From NCBI GenBank assembly GCA_964421565.1, contig CAYQXJ010000003.1:124001-188000 (forward strand): 64,000 bases of DNA, written 5' to 3'. Positions 36,041 to 44,707 of this stretch are shown here, piece by piece (positions within the stretch are counted from its first letter, which is position 1; each line of letters opens with the position of its first letter). A program made the position numbers and the translations under genes. A model generated the notes under the pieces. It was not told the DNA's origin. It worked only from the letters and a program-made list of their open reading frames with translations, and ran no database searches. Origin of the DNA: CAYQXJ01 sp964421565. Lineage in GTDB: Bacteria; Planctomycetota; Brocadiia; SM23-32.

Positions 36041-36069
36041 ATTATATCGGCCGATGCCCTGCCCGGCAA
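36041..36069 (-). promoter_or_regulatory. Promoter of the LPG-synthase-like/GT-C operon
   Basis: Minus-strand TTGCCG (36069-36064), 17 nt, TATAAT (36046-36041), about 79 bp before the ATG at 35962. It is back-to-back with the promoter at 36077-36105. Confidence 0.65.
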
Positions 36070-36076
36070 AGCGCGC

Positions 36077-36105
36077 TGGACGCAGGGCACGCCCTGACCT
36101 ACAAT
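36077..36105 (+). promoter_or_regulatory. Promoter of the DUF354/amidotransferase operon
   Basis: TGGACG at 36077-36082, 17 nt, TACAAT at 36100-36105, 34 bp before the ATG at 36140. The -35 box is only a partial match. Confidence 0.5.
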
Positions 36106-36139
36106 GCTCCGTCCTGCGGCAATTCACCTCGGGCGGCGT

Positions 36140-37189
36140 ATGCGTGCACTGTTTGACCTCAAACATCCGGCGCAAGTGCGTTTCTTCGAACCCGTCGTGC
36201 GCGCCCTGACGGCCGACGGGGACGAAGTGCTGGTCACTTCGCGCGCCAAGGACGAAACGCTGCCCCTGCTGGCCAATCTGGGCATAGAGCACGTATGCCT
36301 GAGCCGTATGGCCCGCGGCCACGCCGGCATGGCGGGCGAACTGGCCATCCGCGCCGCCCGCATGGCCCGGCTGGCCCGACGCTTCCGGCCGCATGTGCTG
36401 GTGGCGCGCACGGGCGTGACCATCGGCCTGGTCGGCGCCCTGCTGCGCATACCGCGCGTAAGCTTCGACGATACCGAGTTCGCCAGCCTCCAGCTTCGGC
36501 TCAGCGGCCGGCTCTCCACCATTGTCTGCACCGGCATGGGCTACGACCTCGACCTCGGTTCTCGCCAGGTGCGCTTCGCCGCCCCACCCCATCTGATGTA
36601 CACACACCCCTCACGCTTCCACCCGGATCGAGCGCCCCTCCGCGAAGGGGCGCTCGATCCGGCCGAGCCGCCCATCGTGGTGCGGTTGAAAGCATGGCGT
36701 GCGCTCCATGACAGCGGAGTGCGCGGGCCGGAGGAGTCCGAGGTCCGCAACCTGCTGCGGGCCCTGTGCCGGCACGCGCGGCCCGTCATCAGTTCGGAAC
36801 GCCCCCTGCCCCCCGGACTGCGCCGGTGGCAGAACCCGCTGGCGCATGGAGCGCTGCTGCACCTGCTCGCGGCGGCCCGGCTATACGTCGGCGAGGGCAG
36901 TTGCATGGCGGCCGAGGCCGCCTGCCTCGGAACGCCGGCCATCTTCGTGAGCCCCAGTTCCCGCCGCGGCTACCTGGACGCCCTGGAGAGTCGCTACGGC
37001 ATCGTGCGCACCGTCCGCACCATGCGCGAAGGGGCCGAACTGGCCGAAGCCTGGCTTGCGGACCCCCAACTGGCCGAGCACGCACTCGCCGCCCGCAGAA
37101 GGCTGCTGCAGCAGTGTCCCGACCCGTTGGACTTCGCCGTGAATATCATCCGCCGCGTCGGTGCCGACCGGGAGCCGCCCGATGAGTGA
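36140..37189 (+). CDS. DUF354 family protein (GT-B-like)
   Basis: A 349-residue protein starting MRALFDLKHPAQVRFFEPVV, the classic start of DUF354 proteins, which resemble UDP-GlcNAc 2-epimerase and GT-B glycosyltransferases. It continues with LVARTGVTIGLVGALLRIPR and VSFDDTEFASLQ. The second half has YVGEGSCMAAEAACLGTPAIF, which matches the nucleotide-sugar-binding loop of GT-B folds. DUF354 genes are often in archaeal and bacterial surface-glycan loci. The gene overlaps the next one by 8 bp (ATGAGTGA), which indicates coupled translation. Confidence 0.85.
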   Translation: MRALFDLKHPAQVRFFEPVVRALTADGDEVLVTSRAKDETLPLLANLGIEHVCLSRMARGHAGMAGELAIRAARMARLARRFRPHVLVARTGVTIGLVGALLRIPRVSFDDTEFASLQLRLSGRLSTIVCTGMGYDLDLGSRQVRFAAPPHLMYTHPSRFHPDRAPLREGALDPAEPPIVVRLKAWRALHDSGVRGPEESEVRNLLRALCRHARPVISSERPLPPGLRRWQNPLAHGALLHLLAAARLYVGEGSCMAAEAACLGTPAIFVSPSSRRGYLDALESRYGIVRTVRTMREGAELAEAWLADPQLAEHALAARRRLLQQCPDPLDFAVNIIRRVGADREPPDE

Positions 37190-39065
37190 CCTGTTCGGCG
37201 TCTGCGGCCTGCCTGCCGACATCGTGTCCGCTGCCCTGCAGCGGGCCCGGTCTCACATCGAGCGCACGGGCTCTGCTCTGTGTGATCGTTACCAGGCCCC
37301 GGGGTGGGGCATGCTGCGGTTCCACCACGGCGTGCTCAGCCCGAGCCCACAACCCGCCACGAGCGCTGAGGGCGGGCTCGCCGTCGCCGTGGACGGTGAC
37401 GTGACGAACCAGCGCGAGCTGGCGGCCCGCCTCGCTCGCAAAGGGACAGCACTGCAGAACGGGCGCGACGCGGCGGAGATCGTTCTGCGCATGTTCGCCG
37501 AGGAAGGGGACGGCGCCTTCCGCCGCATGAACGGTTCATTCGCCGCCGCCGTCTACGAACGGGCGCCAGGCCGCCTGACGCTCGCCACGGACCGCTTCGT
37601 ATCCCGGCCACTGTTCTATGCCGAGACCGCCGGCGGGCTGGTCTTCGGCACGCGCTTCAACGCCCTGCTGAACTGCGGGCTGCTGCAAGGGCGGGGCCTC
37701 GACGTCGCTGCCCTGATGCAGTTGCTCACGTTCCAGCAGTGCCAGCTCGAGCTGACGCTCGTGGCACAGGTGCGCGCTCTGCCGCCCGGTGCACTGCTTA
37801 CGTGGGCGGACGGGCGGGTGCGCGTGCGGCGCTACTGGCGGGCGCGCTACTCGCCGCGCAGGATGTCGCGGGCCGAATGCGCCGAGGCCGTCACAGAGGC
37901 CCTCAATGCGGCCGCCGGGCGCCATGAAGAGCCTGCGGCTGCCCGGTGCGCAGTGATGCTCAGCGGAGGTCTGGACTCGCGCATCACCGCCGCCATGCTG
38001 CCCGGACTGTCGGCCGCCTTCACCGCGGGCGACTGGGTGAACCCTGAGGTACGCACCGCACGGCGCGTATCGGCCGCCCTCGCACTGCCGCACCTGTTCC
38101 TGCGCCGGCGGCCGGACCATTACGCGCGCCTGCTGCAGGAGGCCGTGGAACTGACTGGCGGCATGTGCCGATATGACCACTGCCACTTCCTGGGCCACCT
38201 GGGCGCTGTTCGAGAGCGCTGCGAGGCAGCCTACGTCGAGGAGCCGATGGACGTGCTGTTCAAGGGCTACTACTGGCGCCGCCGGCCCGTGCTGCTCGGG
38301 CTGCGCGTGCCCGTGCCGGCCATGGCCAGGCTGGAGCGGGGCAGGCTCGAGGAGCAACTGCTGAGGCTCGATGCTAAGAGCACCTTCCCATCCCGCCCCT
38401 GGCTGCTTCTGCGCGAGCCGTGGCGCTCCCGCTATCACGACATCATGCTGCAGGTCGTACGGCGCCAGATAGCCGACGCGGACACCGAAGACCCCTACAA
38501 CGTGGCGGAACATGTCGCCGGGCGGGCCAGCTACGGACGCACCTCCAGCTTCGCCAACCTGAGTTGCCTGCGCCCCCACCTGCCCTCGCGGGCGCTCTCA
38601 CTCGACAACGGTCTTCTGGCGCTGAGCCACCGCATCCCGGTGAAACGGCGTTGCGACGACTCCCTCGTCATTGAAGTTCTGCGCCGGGTCAATCCCCGAC
38701 TCGCGGCCATCCCCTGCGCGGCTACCGGCGTGCCGTTGCGCGTGCCCGGGCCACTGGCATGGAGCGCACAGGTAGCGGCCGAGCTCGGCTTGCGATTGCG
38801 AAAGCATGCCGGCCTGGTGGCGCCGCACCTCTCCAACGAAAGCTGGCCGGAACGCGGCGAACTGCTGCGCATCTCCCCCCTGCGCGACATGCTGAGGGCG
38901 ACCCTGACCGACGTGGCTTGCCTGCCGGAGGAGTTGTTCGACCACGACCGGCTGCGTACTCTGCTGGACGAGCACGTCAGCCGTCGGCGCGACCACCGCG
39001 CCCTGCTGCTCTGCCTGCTGACTTTCGGCAGGTGGTTCCGCACCTATCAGCCGGCGTTAGACTGA
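37182..39065 (+). CDS. Asparagine-synthetase-like amidotransferase without Cys2
   Basis: A 627-residue AsnB-type protein. The N-terminal glutaminase-like domain begins MSDLFGVCG instead of MCGI, so the usual catalytic Cys2 is missing, although a Cys is present at position 8. GATase landmarks such as VAVDGDVTNQRELAARL and FGTRFNALL are kept. The ATP-pyrophosphatase part has the signature MLSGGLDSRITAAML (near 262) and later RYDHCHFLGHLG and RASYGRTSSFANL. Members in biosynthetic loci form amides or lactams from acyl-adenylates using ammonia or an internal amine, like beta-lactam synthetase. The lack of Cys2 favours ammonia or an amine substrate. It pairs with a DUF354 gene, and its 3' end overlaps the GT2 gene by 19 bp. 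Confidence 0.85.
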   Translation: MSDLFGVCGLPADIVSAALQRARSHIERTGSALCDRYQAPGWGMLRFHHGVLSPSPQPATSAEGGLAVAVDGDVTNQRELAARLARKGTALQNGRDAAEIVLRMFAEEGDGAFRRMNGSFAAAVYERAPGRLTLATDRFVSRPLFYAETAGGLVFGTRFNALLNCGLLQGRGLDVAALMQLLTFQQCQLELTLVAQVRALPPGALLTWADGRVRVRRYWRARYSPRRMSRAECAEAVTEALNAAAGRHEEPAAARCAVMLSGGLDSRITAAMLPGLSAAFTAGDWVNPEVRTARRVSAALALPHLFLRRRPDHYARLLQEAVELTGGMCRYDHCHFLGHLGAVRERCEAAYVEEPMDVLFKGYYWRRRPVLLGLRVPVPAMARLERGRLEEQLLRLDAKSTFPSRPWLLLREPWRSRYHDIMLQVVRRQIADADTEDPYNVAEHVAGRASYGRTSSFANLSCLRPHLPSRALSLDNGLLALSHRIPVKRRCDDSLVIEVLRRVNPRLAAIPCAATGVPLRVPGPLAWSAQVAAELGLRLRKHAGLVAPHLSNESWPERGELLRISPLRDMLRATLTDVACLPEELFDHDRLRTLLDEHVSRRRDHRALLLCLLTFGRWFRTYQPALD

Positions 39066-40084
39066 GAGTCGCCGCCCTCGCGTCGGCGCCGCCGCGCCTT
39101 CGCCCGGCGGTGCTGCTGCAGCCGGTGGAAGTAGAGCAGCCGCTCGGTCACGTCTATCTGCCGGTTCATCATGTCGGCCACCAGCGCCAGCAGGGCGGTC
39201 AAGAACCCCAGTGTGATGAACAGCGAGGAACCGGTAAGCAACGAGCGAAACGGCGAAGTGCGGTGGGTGAACAACCAATGAACGAACACGAACAGCCCCT
39301 GCAACACGCCCAGAGACAAAAGGACGAAGGCGACGGTGCCGAAGATCACCAGCGGACGGGTGCGACACATGGCACGCAGGATGCGACTGCCGGTCTTGAG
39401 CGCGTAGGCCAACAGGTTGCTCGCCATCCGGCTGCGCCCATGCTGGCGCACTCCGTGCACCTTGACCGGCACCTCGGTCATGGGGACGGACTTGCTCGCC
39501 AGGTCGATCACGGTCTCCTGCACGTGGGTGAAGCTGTCCGAGAGGTGGAGCCGCAGGGCGGCCTCCGCGCTGAAGGCCCGGAAGCCGCAGGAGACGTCGG
39601 TCAGGCGGGTGTGGCCGGTTGCGAAGTTCACCAGCCTGCACATCTGCCGGTTGCCCCATTCCTTGATCCAGGGCATCCGCGGCACGTTCTGCGGATCGGC
39701 GAACCGTGTTGCGGTTACGAACTCCGCCTCACCACTCAATATCGGCTCTATCAGGCGGGGTATCTGCTCCGGCTCGAACTGCCCGTCCGCGTCCATGTTC
39801 ACCACTACGTCCGCCCCGAGGGCAAGCGCCTCCTGCATGCCGCGCGCGAAGGCCGCCCCCAACCCCCGGCGGCGCCGGTGGCTGACAACCGCTGCGCCCG
39901 CCGATCGGGCTAACTCGGCCGTCCTGTCACTCGAACCATCGTCCACCACGAGCACGAACACCTCGCCCACCCCGGCAATTTGCCCGGGGATGCGCTCTAT
40001 CACGTCGGCAACCGTCGCCGCCTCGTCGAGCGCAGGTAGCATGACGACCAGCATTGGCTCTGCGCCGTTCGACTGCACCTTCAC
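39047..40084 (-). CDS. Family 2 glycosyltransferase with two C-terminal helices (DPM/ArnC-like)
   Basis: A 345-residue protein starting with GTG at 40084 behind GGGGGAG. The GT-A core has VVMLPALDEAATVADVIERI, LVVDDGSSDRT, and the metal site NMDADGQFEPEQIPRL. The segment FVTATRFADP and DVSCGFRAFSAEAALRL are typical of polyprenyl-phosphate mannose/glucose synthases. Two transmembrane helices (about 245-310) anchor it. It probably makes the polyprenyl-phosphate sugar used by the GT-C enzyme encoded 4 kb away. It lies 23 bp after the glycoside hydrolase gene and is likely co-transcribed with it. Confidence 0.9.
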   Translation of the reverse strand: MKVQSNGAEPMLVVMLPALDEAATVADVIERIPGQIAGVGEVFVLVVDDGSSDRTAELARSAGAAVVSHRRRRGLGAAFARGMQEALALGADVVVNMDADGQFEPEQIPRLIEPILSGEAEFVTATRFADPQNVPRMPWIKEWGNRQMCRLVNFATGHTRLTDVSCGFRAFSAEAALRLHLSDSFTHVQETVIDLASKSVPMTEVPVKVHGVRQHGRSRMASNLLAYALKTGSRILRAMCRTRPLVIFGTVAFVLLSLGVLQGLFVFVHWLFTHRTSPFRSLLTGSSLFITLGFLTALLALVADMMNRQIDVTERLLYFHRLQQHRRAKARRRRREGGDSQSNAG

Positions 40085-40107
40085 TCCCCCTTCTGCACGT
40101 CCGGCGT

Positions 40108-42321
40108 TCAGTGGCCGAAACGCACCAGATAGTAGGGCGTCTCATCACGCGAGCCGTCGATGACGAACTCACCGTCTTGGGCGGCGAGCATCTCGCCCGT
40201 GGGCAGGCCATCGTGGTCCAGCAACTCGACGCGAACGCCGGGACGGTCGATTCTGATTGACGCCTTCACGGGCTCCAGCACGACGGGCGGCCGGCCCTTC
40301 TCCAGCACTGCGTCCTGCGACTCGTTCAGCCGCATGCCCGTGTTGCGCGCGCGAGCCATGACTACGATGAGCAGCTTGTCCGCCGAGGCGATGTCCTGCC
40401 GTCGGTCCTGCGCGGTAATGTAGATGGCTCCGAAGCGGCAGTGCGGCTGGATGGTAACCGGGCCGAGCGAGAGCCGCTCGCCCTCGGCGAAGCCGACCAC
40501 AGCCTTTGTGCCCGCCGTGTTGAGGGTGAAGTAACCGTCCCGCTCGCCCTCCCCCTCAAACCACCGAAGCTCGCCCGTCGTGGAGACCAGCGCCCCGTCG
40601 CGGTTATAGGGCGAGAGGTCGAAGGCCGGTGTGCTGCGGGAATCGTCCGTGAACTCAACCGTGCAGCGCGCGACGGCGAGTGCCCGCGACGGCACAGGCT
40701 CGCTGGTGAATGACTTCACGTCGTAGCCCTGCTCGGCGGTGTCCGCAAAGCCGAGCTTGCCCTCAAAGAGGGAAGGCATGTGGACGTAACGAGGGGCCTC
40801 GACATCGGATTGCGCCACGTCGCCGCGCAGCACCATCCGGGCGACGGCGGGGAAGGTGCCCATCACCTGCGGGGCCGTCACGTCCCAGCGCTCGCGTCCG
40901 ATAAGGTCGCTGAAACCGCCTGAATCGCGGTTCTGGAACATGTAGGAGACATCCCACCCCTGCAGGCCCATCCCGTACGCGCCGATGACGGCCGGCCCCT
41001 CGGCCCCCCACTCATTCGGGTAGACGTGTATCCACTCCGAGAGCATGAACGGCCGGTCGGCGACCTGCTGCATGCCTGTGCTCAGCATGCCGGAGCCGGC
41101 CCCGGGCAGCAGGCTGGAGTTGTTGAACTGATCTTCCTTGCCCCCGCCGAAGTAGTTGTGACGGTCGATGGTGCCGACCAGGGAGTCGGTGTGCAGGTTC
41201 CCGTAGTGGCTGAAGGCGCTGCCTGCCTGCCAGTTGGAACCCGTGATCTCTCCGTCGTAGCCTTCGGCCCGCACGGCCTGCGCAAAGCGCTGGTATGCCT
41301 GCACCTGCAACATGTAGAGGAACTGAAGCGTATCGAGCAGGCGCTGCCGCAGGTGTTTGTGAGAACCGTGCAGACGCTCCGGATGCCAGTAGTAGGGATT
41401 ACCCAGGGGCAGAATGCTGTCATGCTCCAGGCTTTCCGCCTCGGGAAAACCCTCACCCGCGAAAGCACCGAGCGCCTCCTGACCCCACGCCGCCATCAAA
41501 CCTTCGCGGTCGCCGTAGCGCTCGCGCAGCCAGTCGCAGAAGCGGTTGCCCACTTTTCGGCGCAGCGTGGGGCTCGCCTTCAGCGGGCTCATGGACGTGT
41601 AGAACAGGATGCTCTGTTCGTTGATGATCTCGATTGAGGATATGGCGGGCTCTTCCGCATAGGTCAGGCCGGTGTGCGGGTTGCGGTGTCGCAGCAGGTT
41701 GACAGTCTGGCTGATGTGGAGCTGCTGGAGTTCGGGCGAGTAGAAGAGGGCGCTGTGCGGAGCGGCGATGCGGTTGTGCCTTTCGCTGAGGTCGCCGAAC
41801 TCCGTGGCATAGGGAACGACCTGAAGGTCAGCCGGACCGACCTTGATCGAACCGAAATGCGCCGAGAGGCAACTGTAGATGCCGTGCTCTTTGAGCCGAG
41901 CGACCAGGTAGTCCATGCGCTCCAGCTTCTCGGGAACGAACGCCGCGAAGCTGTCCTCGGTCTGTATGCCGGCCCAGCCGGGTCCGTCGGCGTACTTGTG
42001 CAGGCGCACTGCGTTGACGCCGTACTTGGCGTAGAAGGCGGCCTGCTTGTCCGCCAACTCCCGGCTCGGGCAGCAGGCGCTGTAGCACAGGTTCAGGCCC
42101 CAGAGTTTGATGGGCGAGCCGTTATAGTACAGATCCTGCCCCCTGCGCAGGATGCGGCCGTGGCGACCGGCGGGCGCATCCAACCAGCTCTGCATGCCGA
42201 TCTCGCCGGCCGCAGGCGTGCTTGATGCAGTGAAGTCGTACCAGCCCTTCGTGCCCCCTTCAGCAGCGAACGCGTTCAGCGCGCACACCGAAACCAGCAG
42301 AACCAAAGCCACACCGTTCAT
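40108..42321 (-). CDS. Secreted glycoside hydrolase of clan GH-A (GH5-like)
   Basis: A 737-residue protein with a Sec signal (NGVALVLLVSVCALNAFA, cleavage before AEGG). A TIM barrel covers about 60-520. The strand-1/2 motif KLWGLNLCYSA and NAVRLHKYADGPGW begin it. The acid/base Glu is in ISSIEIINEQSILF and the nucleophile Glu in RPFMLSEWIHVYPNE, which places it in clan GH-A near GH5. The last 180 residues look like a beta-sandwich with VVGFAEGERLSLG. GAGGGGTGAG precedes the ATG. Substrate cannot be told. Its position ahead of a polyprenyl-sugar synthase suggests a role in trimming or recycling the locus glycan. Confidence 0.83.
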   Translation of the reverse strand: MNGVALVLLVSVCALNAFAAEGGTKGWYDFTASSTPAAGEIGMQSWLDAPAGRHGRILRRGQDLYYNGSPIKLWGLNLCYSACCPSRELADKQAAFYAKYGVNAVRLHKYADGPGWAGIQTEDSFAAFVPEKLERMDYLVARLKEHGIYSCLSAHFGSIKVGPADLQVVPYATEFGDLSERHNRIAAPHSALFYSPELQQLHISQTVNLLRHRNPHTGLTYAEEPAISSIEIINEQSILFYTSMSPLKASPTLRRKVGNRFCDWLRERYGDREGLMAAWGQEALGAFAGEGFPEAESLEHDSILPLGNPYYWHPERLHGSHKHLRQRLLDTLQFLYMLQVQAYQRFAQAVRAEGYDGEITGSNWQAGSAFSHYGNLHTDSLVGTIDRHNYFGGGKEDQFNNSSLLPGAGSGMLSTGMQQVADRPFMLSEWIHVYPNEWGAEGPAVIGAYGMGLQGWDVSYMFQNRDSGGFSDLIGRERWDVTAPQVMGTFPAVARMVLRGDVAQSDVEAPRYVHMPSLFEGKLGFADTAEQGYDVKSFTSEPVPSRALAVARCTVEFTDDSRSTPAFDLSPYNRDGALVSTTGELRWFEGEGERDGYFTLNTAGTKAVVGFAEGERLSLGPVTIQPHCRFGAIYITAQDRRQDIASADKLLIVVMARARNTGMRLNESQDAVLEKGRPPVVLEPVKASIRIDRPGVRVELLDHDGLPTGEMLAAQDGEFVIDGSRDETPYYLVRFGH

Positions 42322-42477
42322 GACTCACCCCTCAGAAACACAGAGCGCGATCGGCCGGCGCACCACCGGTCGGCGGCGGGCACCCGCGGCGCTGAAGCTT
42401 AGCAGGAACGGACGCCGGCCGCAAGAAGTCCGGTGATTCGGCTCAAGGGCGCACCCTCTATAGAGTGAATGTAGCGC

Positions 42478-42506
42478 TTGAACGCCTGCTACCAGGGCGC
42501 TATACT
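42478..42506 (+). promoter_or_regulatory. Promoter of the cold-shock gene
   Basis: TTGAAC at 42478-42483, 17 nt, TATACT at 42501-42506. Transcription would start near 42513 and leave an untranslated leader of about 70 nt, typical for cold-inducible csp mRNAs. A small palindrome CTCTATAGAG lies upstream at 42456-42465. Confidence 0.65.
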
Positions 42507-42582
42507 GGGTGCAACTTCGCGACGTGCGAGCGCGCGTCATTGAGGTAGATTCCGTCAGATGAGTGGGAGGAGAGGTCAGCCG

Positions 42583-42786
42583 ATGGTGAAAGGCAAGGTC
42601 AAGTGGTTCAGCGACGCGAAGGGCTACGGGTTCATCACCCCCGAGGACGGCTCGCCGGATGTCTTCGTCCATTACAGCGCGGTGGAGGGCTCGGGCTTCA
42701 AGACGCTCGCCGAAGAAGAGGAAGTGGAGTTCGACATTGAGGAGGGCCCGAAGGGGCCCCGCGCCGTCAACGTGGTGACGCTGTAA
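42583..42786 (+). CDS. Cold-shock domain protein (CspA family)
   Basis: A 67-residue single OB-fold protein. RNP1 is KGYGFIT and RNP2 is VFVHYSA; the N-terminus MVKGKVKWFSDAKGYGF is that of the family. The start at 42583 was chosen over an in-frame ATG at 42559 because GGGAGGAGAGG lies at 42565-42575. It binds single-stranded nucleic acid and acts as an RNA chaperone. The acidic linker EEEEVEFDIEEG is usual for bacterial Csp proteins. It is monocistronic; the following lipoprotein has its own promoter. Confidence 0.95.
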   Translation: MVKGKVKWFSDAKGYGFITPEDGSPDVFVHYSAVEGSGFKTLAEEEEVEFDIEEGPKGPRAVNVVTL

Positions 42787-42825
42787 CGGTAGGGGCATTC
42801 AAAGAACGGACGCCCCCGTGTAGTG

Positions 42826-42853
42826 TTGGCACGTGTCTGCGATGTGGTAGAAT
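42826..42853 (+). promoter_or_regulatory. Promoter of the lipoprotein gene at 42932
   Basis: TTGGCA at 42826-42831, 16 nt, TAGAAT at 42848-42853, about 78 bp before the ATG. Confidence 0.52.
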
Positions 42854-42931
42854 GCCTTGTGGGGTAAGGGTCGCGGCAGGGCTGCGACCCGGTGGTTCTG
42901 CTTCATCAACTCGTGCCGGAAGGGGGCAACA

Positions 42932-43546
42932 ATGCGTTACTTGTCAGGCAAAGGGCTTGTCTGCATCCTCGCGCTGACGACGCTGGTCATTGCCGGATGT
43001 CACACCACGCCAGGGCAGGTTCATCCGTGGTCGGTCCGCCCGGAGATTGCGCCGCAGGAGAGCGCCGATTGGATGCGGCTCGACTCCTCTCGCTACGGGC
43101 TCGTCGGCGAGGCGAAGCGGGCCGAGGCCATCCGCAAGCTCGAGGTGACACCCGCCGTGGCGATTGATCCGCAGGAGGTCGGCGACTGGATAGGTGTTGA
43201 GGTGCGCCCTCCCATAGGGGGCGGCGAGCCCTACCTTGTGCGTGGGCTGGCGCATGGCGAGAGCCCCGTGTGGGTGGACGTGTGGGTTAACCGCAGCACC
43301 GGCGAACTCTGGGTCGACCAGGCGACCTACGGCGCCGTCGAACCCACTCTCCGCCTGGACCAGAGGGCCATGCCGCTGGTTGTTTACCTGGACCGAGCGC
43401 CGCCACGTGTCTGCACCTCTGCAACGGTGGGCACGGACCGCGTGCTCGTCGGGCGCGGCTGCGCGGCGATGATGGGCGGGCGCCAGCATCTGGCAGGGCC
43501 CACCTGCTCGCTGAAAACCTGGGAGGCGAACATCACCGGCTATTGA
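42932..43546 (+). CDS. Lipoprotein of unknown function
   Basis: A 204-residue protein with a lipoprotein signal (LALTTLVIAGC, lipidation at about Cys23), preceded by AAGGGGGC. The mature part is mostly beta: GDWIGVEVRPPIGGGEPYLV, then SPVWVDVWVNRSTGELWVD and RAMPLVVYLDRAP. It has three further Cys residues (VCTSATVG, GRGCAAMM, GPTCSLK) that could form disulfides. I do not recognise the family. Its 3' end overlaps the convergent lipoprotein gene by 7 bp. Confidence 0.8.
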   Translation: MRYLSGKGLVCILALTTLVIAGCHTTPGQVHPWSVRPEIAPQESADWMRLDSSRYGLVGEAKRAEAIRKLEVTPAVAIDPQEVGDWIGVEVRPPIGGGEPYLVRGLAHGESPVWVDVWVNRSTGELWVDQATYGAVEPTLRLDQRAMPLVVYLDRAPPRVCTSATVGTDRVLVGRGCAAMMGGRQHLAGPTCSLKTWEANITGY

Positions 43547-44541
43547 GAACGTGAGGGGACCAGCAATTCGCGCACGGGGAAGATGAAGTCCCGGGAGGCC
43601 TCTCCCCCGGGGGTTTGTGTGCTTACCGTCAGCCGCAGTTCCCTCTTCGCGTCGGTTTCCCGCGCGAGGGCGGCCAGGTCGATCCGCACGGGCCCTCCGT
43701 GTGTAGGGACGATTCTGTCTACGGCTTCGGTCTGTATCCGCAACCCCCGCACGAAGGCATGGCGCCATTCACCGAACCGGTCGGCTCGCTTCCATGCGCT
43801 GTGCATGGTGGAGCCCGGCACAGGCGATCTGCTCTCGTCGACGCGATACCAGAGGATGAACGGCGGGTAGTTCTTCCACGCCCATGCGAAGTCCCACGAG
43901 GCAGCGACGGCCTGCGCCCAACGCTCCGGGAACTCCTGGCGATTGCGCAACACGGGGTAGATGGGCGTTCCGTGCACGATCATGTGCGGCACGTCTACCA
44001 CCAGCAGCGGCGTTTCCAGGATGGCGATGGCCGTCTGAGTCAGCGCACCGACGGTGCCCAGGCCGGTGCGATCATTGATCTCCACGAGCCCCAACTGGGC
44101 CCCCGCCCGGAAGTAGGTTCCGCTGAAACCGGTGCTCACGAATCCGACCACGGTGCCAACACCCGCCGCCAGGTAGTGGCTGAACCAGTCCACGCTGGAG
44201 AAAGCGGCGCCGAATAGGCCCACAGGCGTGCGTGCGACGTTGAGGGGCCATAGCAGGAAGGCCGGCTCGAAGGACGGGCGGCGCGTTCCGCTCACCTCCA
44301 CCTTGCGGAAGATGTCGCGCTCCTCTCGCCGGATGCGGTCTCGCGAATCAACCCACACCAGCAGGCAGGGCGGGTGCGCCTCGAGCTGCTCGAGGGCCCG
44401 GACCTCGTATTCTGCCCGCCTCCCGAGGACTCTCTGCTCCGTAGTCAGCAGCTCGCCGCGCTCGTAATGGACGGGCACCGTGCATCCGCAGGCTGCGCAG
44501 AGCAGCAGGCAGAGCAAGGCTAAGGGTGCGCGATTGGCCAA
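43540..44541 (-). CDS. Lipoprotein of unknown function with a possible membrane-inserting loop
   Basis: A 333-residue protein that starts with TTG at 44541 after GGAG. The signal peptide has lipobox LCAAC (Cys near 18). The central part has a hydrophobic stretch AAGVGTVVGFVSTGFSGTYF and a second one ALTQTAIAILETPLLVVDVP. The C-terminal region is a beta-sandwich-like ending (ELRLTVSTQTPGGE, DFIFPVRELLVP). I do not recognise the family. It has a good promoter directly upstream. Confidence 0.78.
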   Translation of the reverse strand: MANRAPLALLCLLLCAACGCTVPVHYERGELLTTEQRVLGRRAEYEVRALEQLEAHPPCLLVWVDSRDRIRREERDIFRKVEVSGTRRPSFEPAFLLWPLNVARTPVGLFGAAFSSVDWFSHYLAAGVGTVVGFVSTGFSGTYFRAGAQLGLVEINDRTGLGTVGALTQTAIAILETPLLVVDVPHMIVHGTPIYPVLRNRQEFPERWAQAVAASWDFAWAWKNYPPFILWYRVDESRSPVPGSTMHSAWKRADRFGEWRHAFVRGLRIQTEAVDRIVPTHGGPVRIDLAALARETDAKRELRLTVSTQTPGGEASRDFIFPVRELLVPSRSQ

Positions 44542-44577
44542 GGCGTCGGCTCCAGGGGGTCCGCTGTCCGTGCGCGC

Positions 44578-44606
44578 ATTATAGCCGGCGCGCAGCAGGG
44601 CGCGAA
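44578..44606 (-). promoter_or_regulatory. Promoter of the lipoprotein gene at 44541
   Basis: Minus-strand TTCGCG (44606-44601), 17 nt, TATAAT (44583-44578), 37 bp before the TTG start. Confidence 0.52.
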
Positions 44607-44707
44607 AGCCGACGTCGGCAGTTTAGTGCGACCGGGCCGTCACCCACGTGCGATCCGTGGCGGAACGCCCGGGATCAGTCCACGTCAACGACCCGGCCGC
44701 TGTGCCG

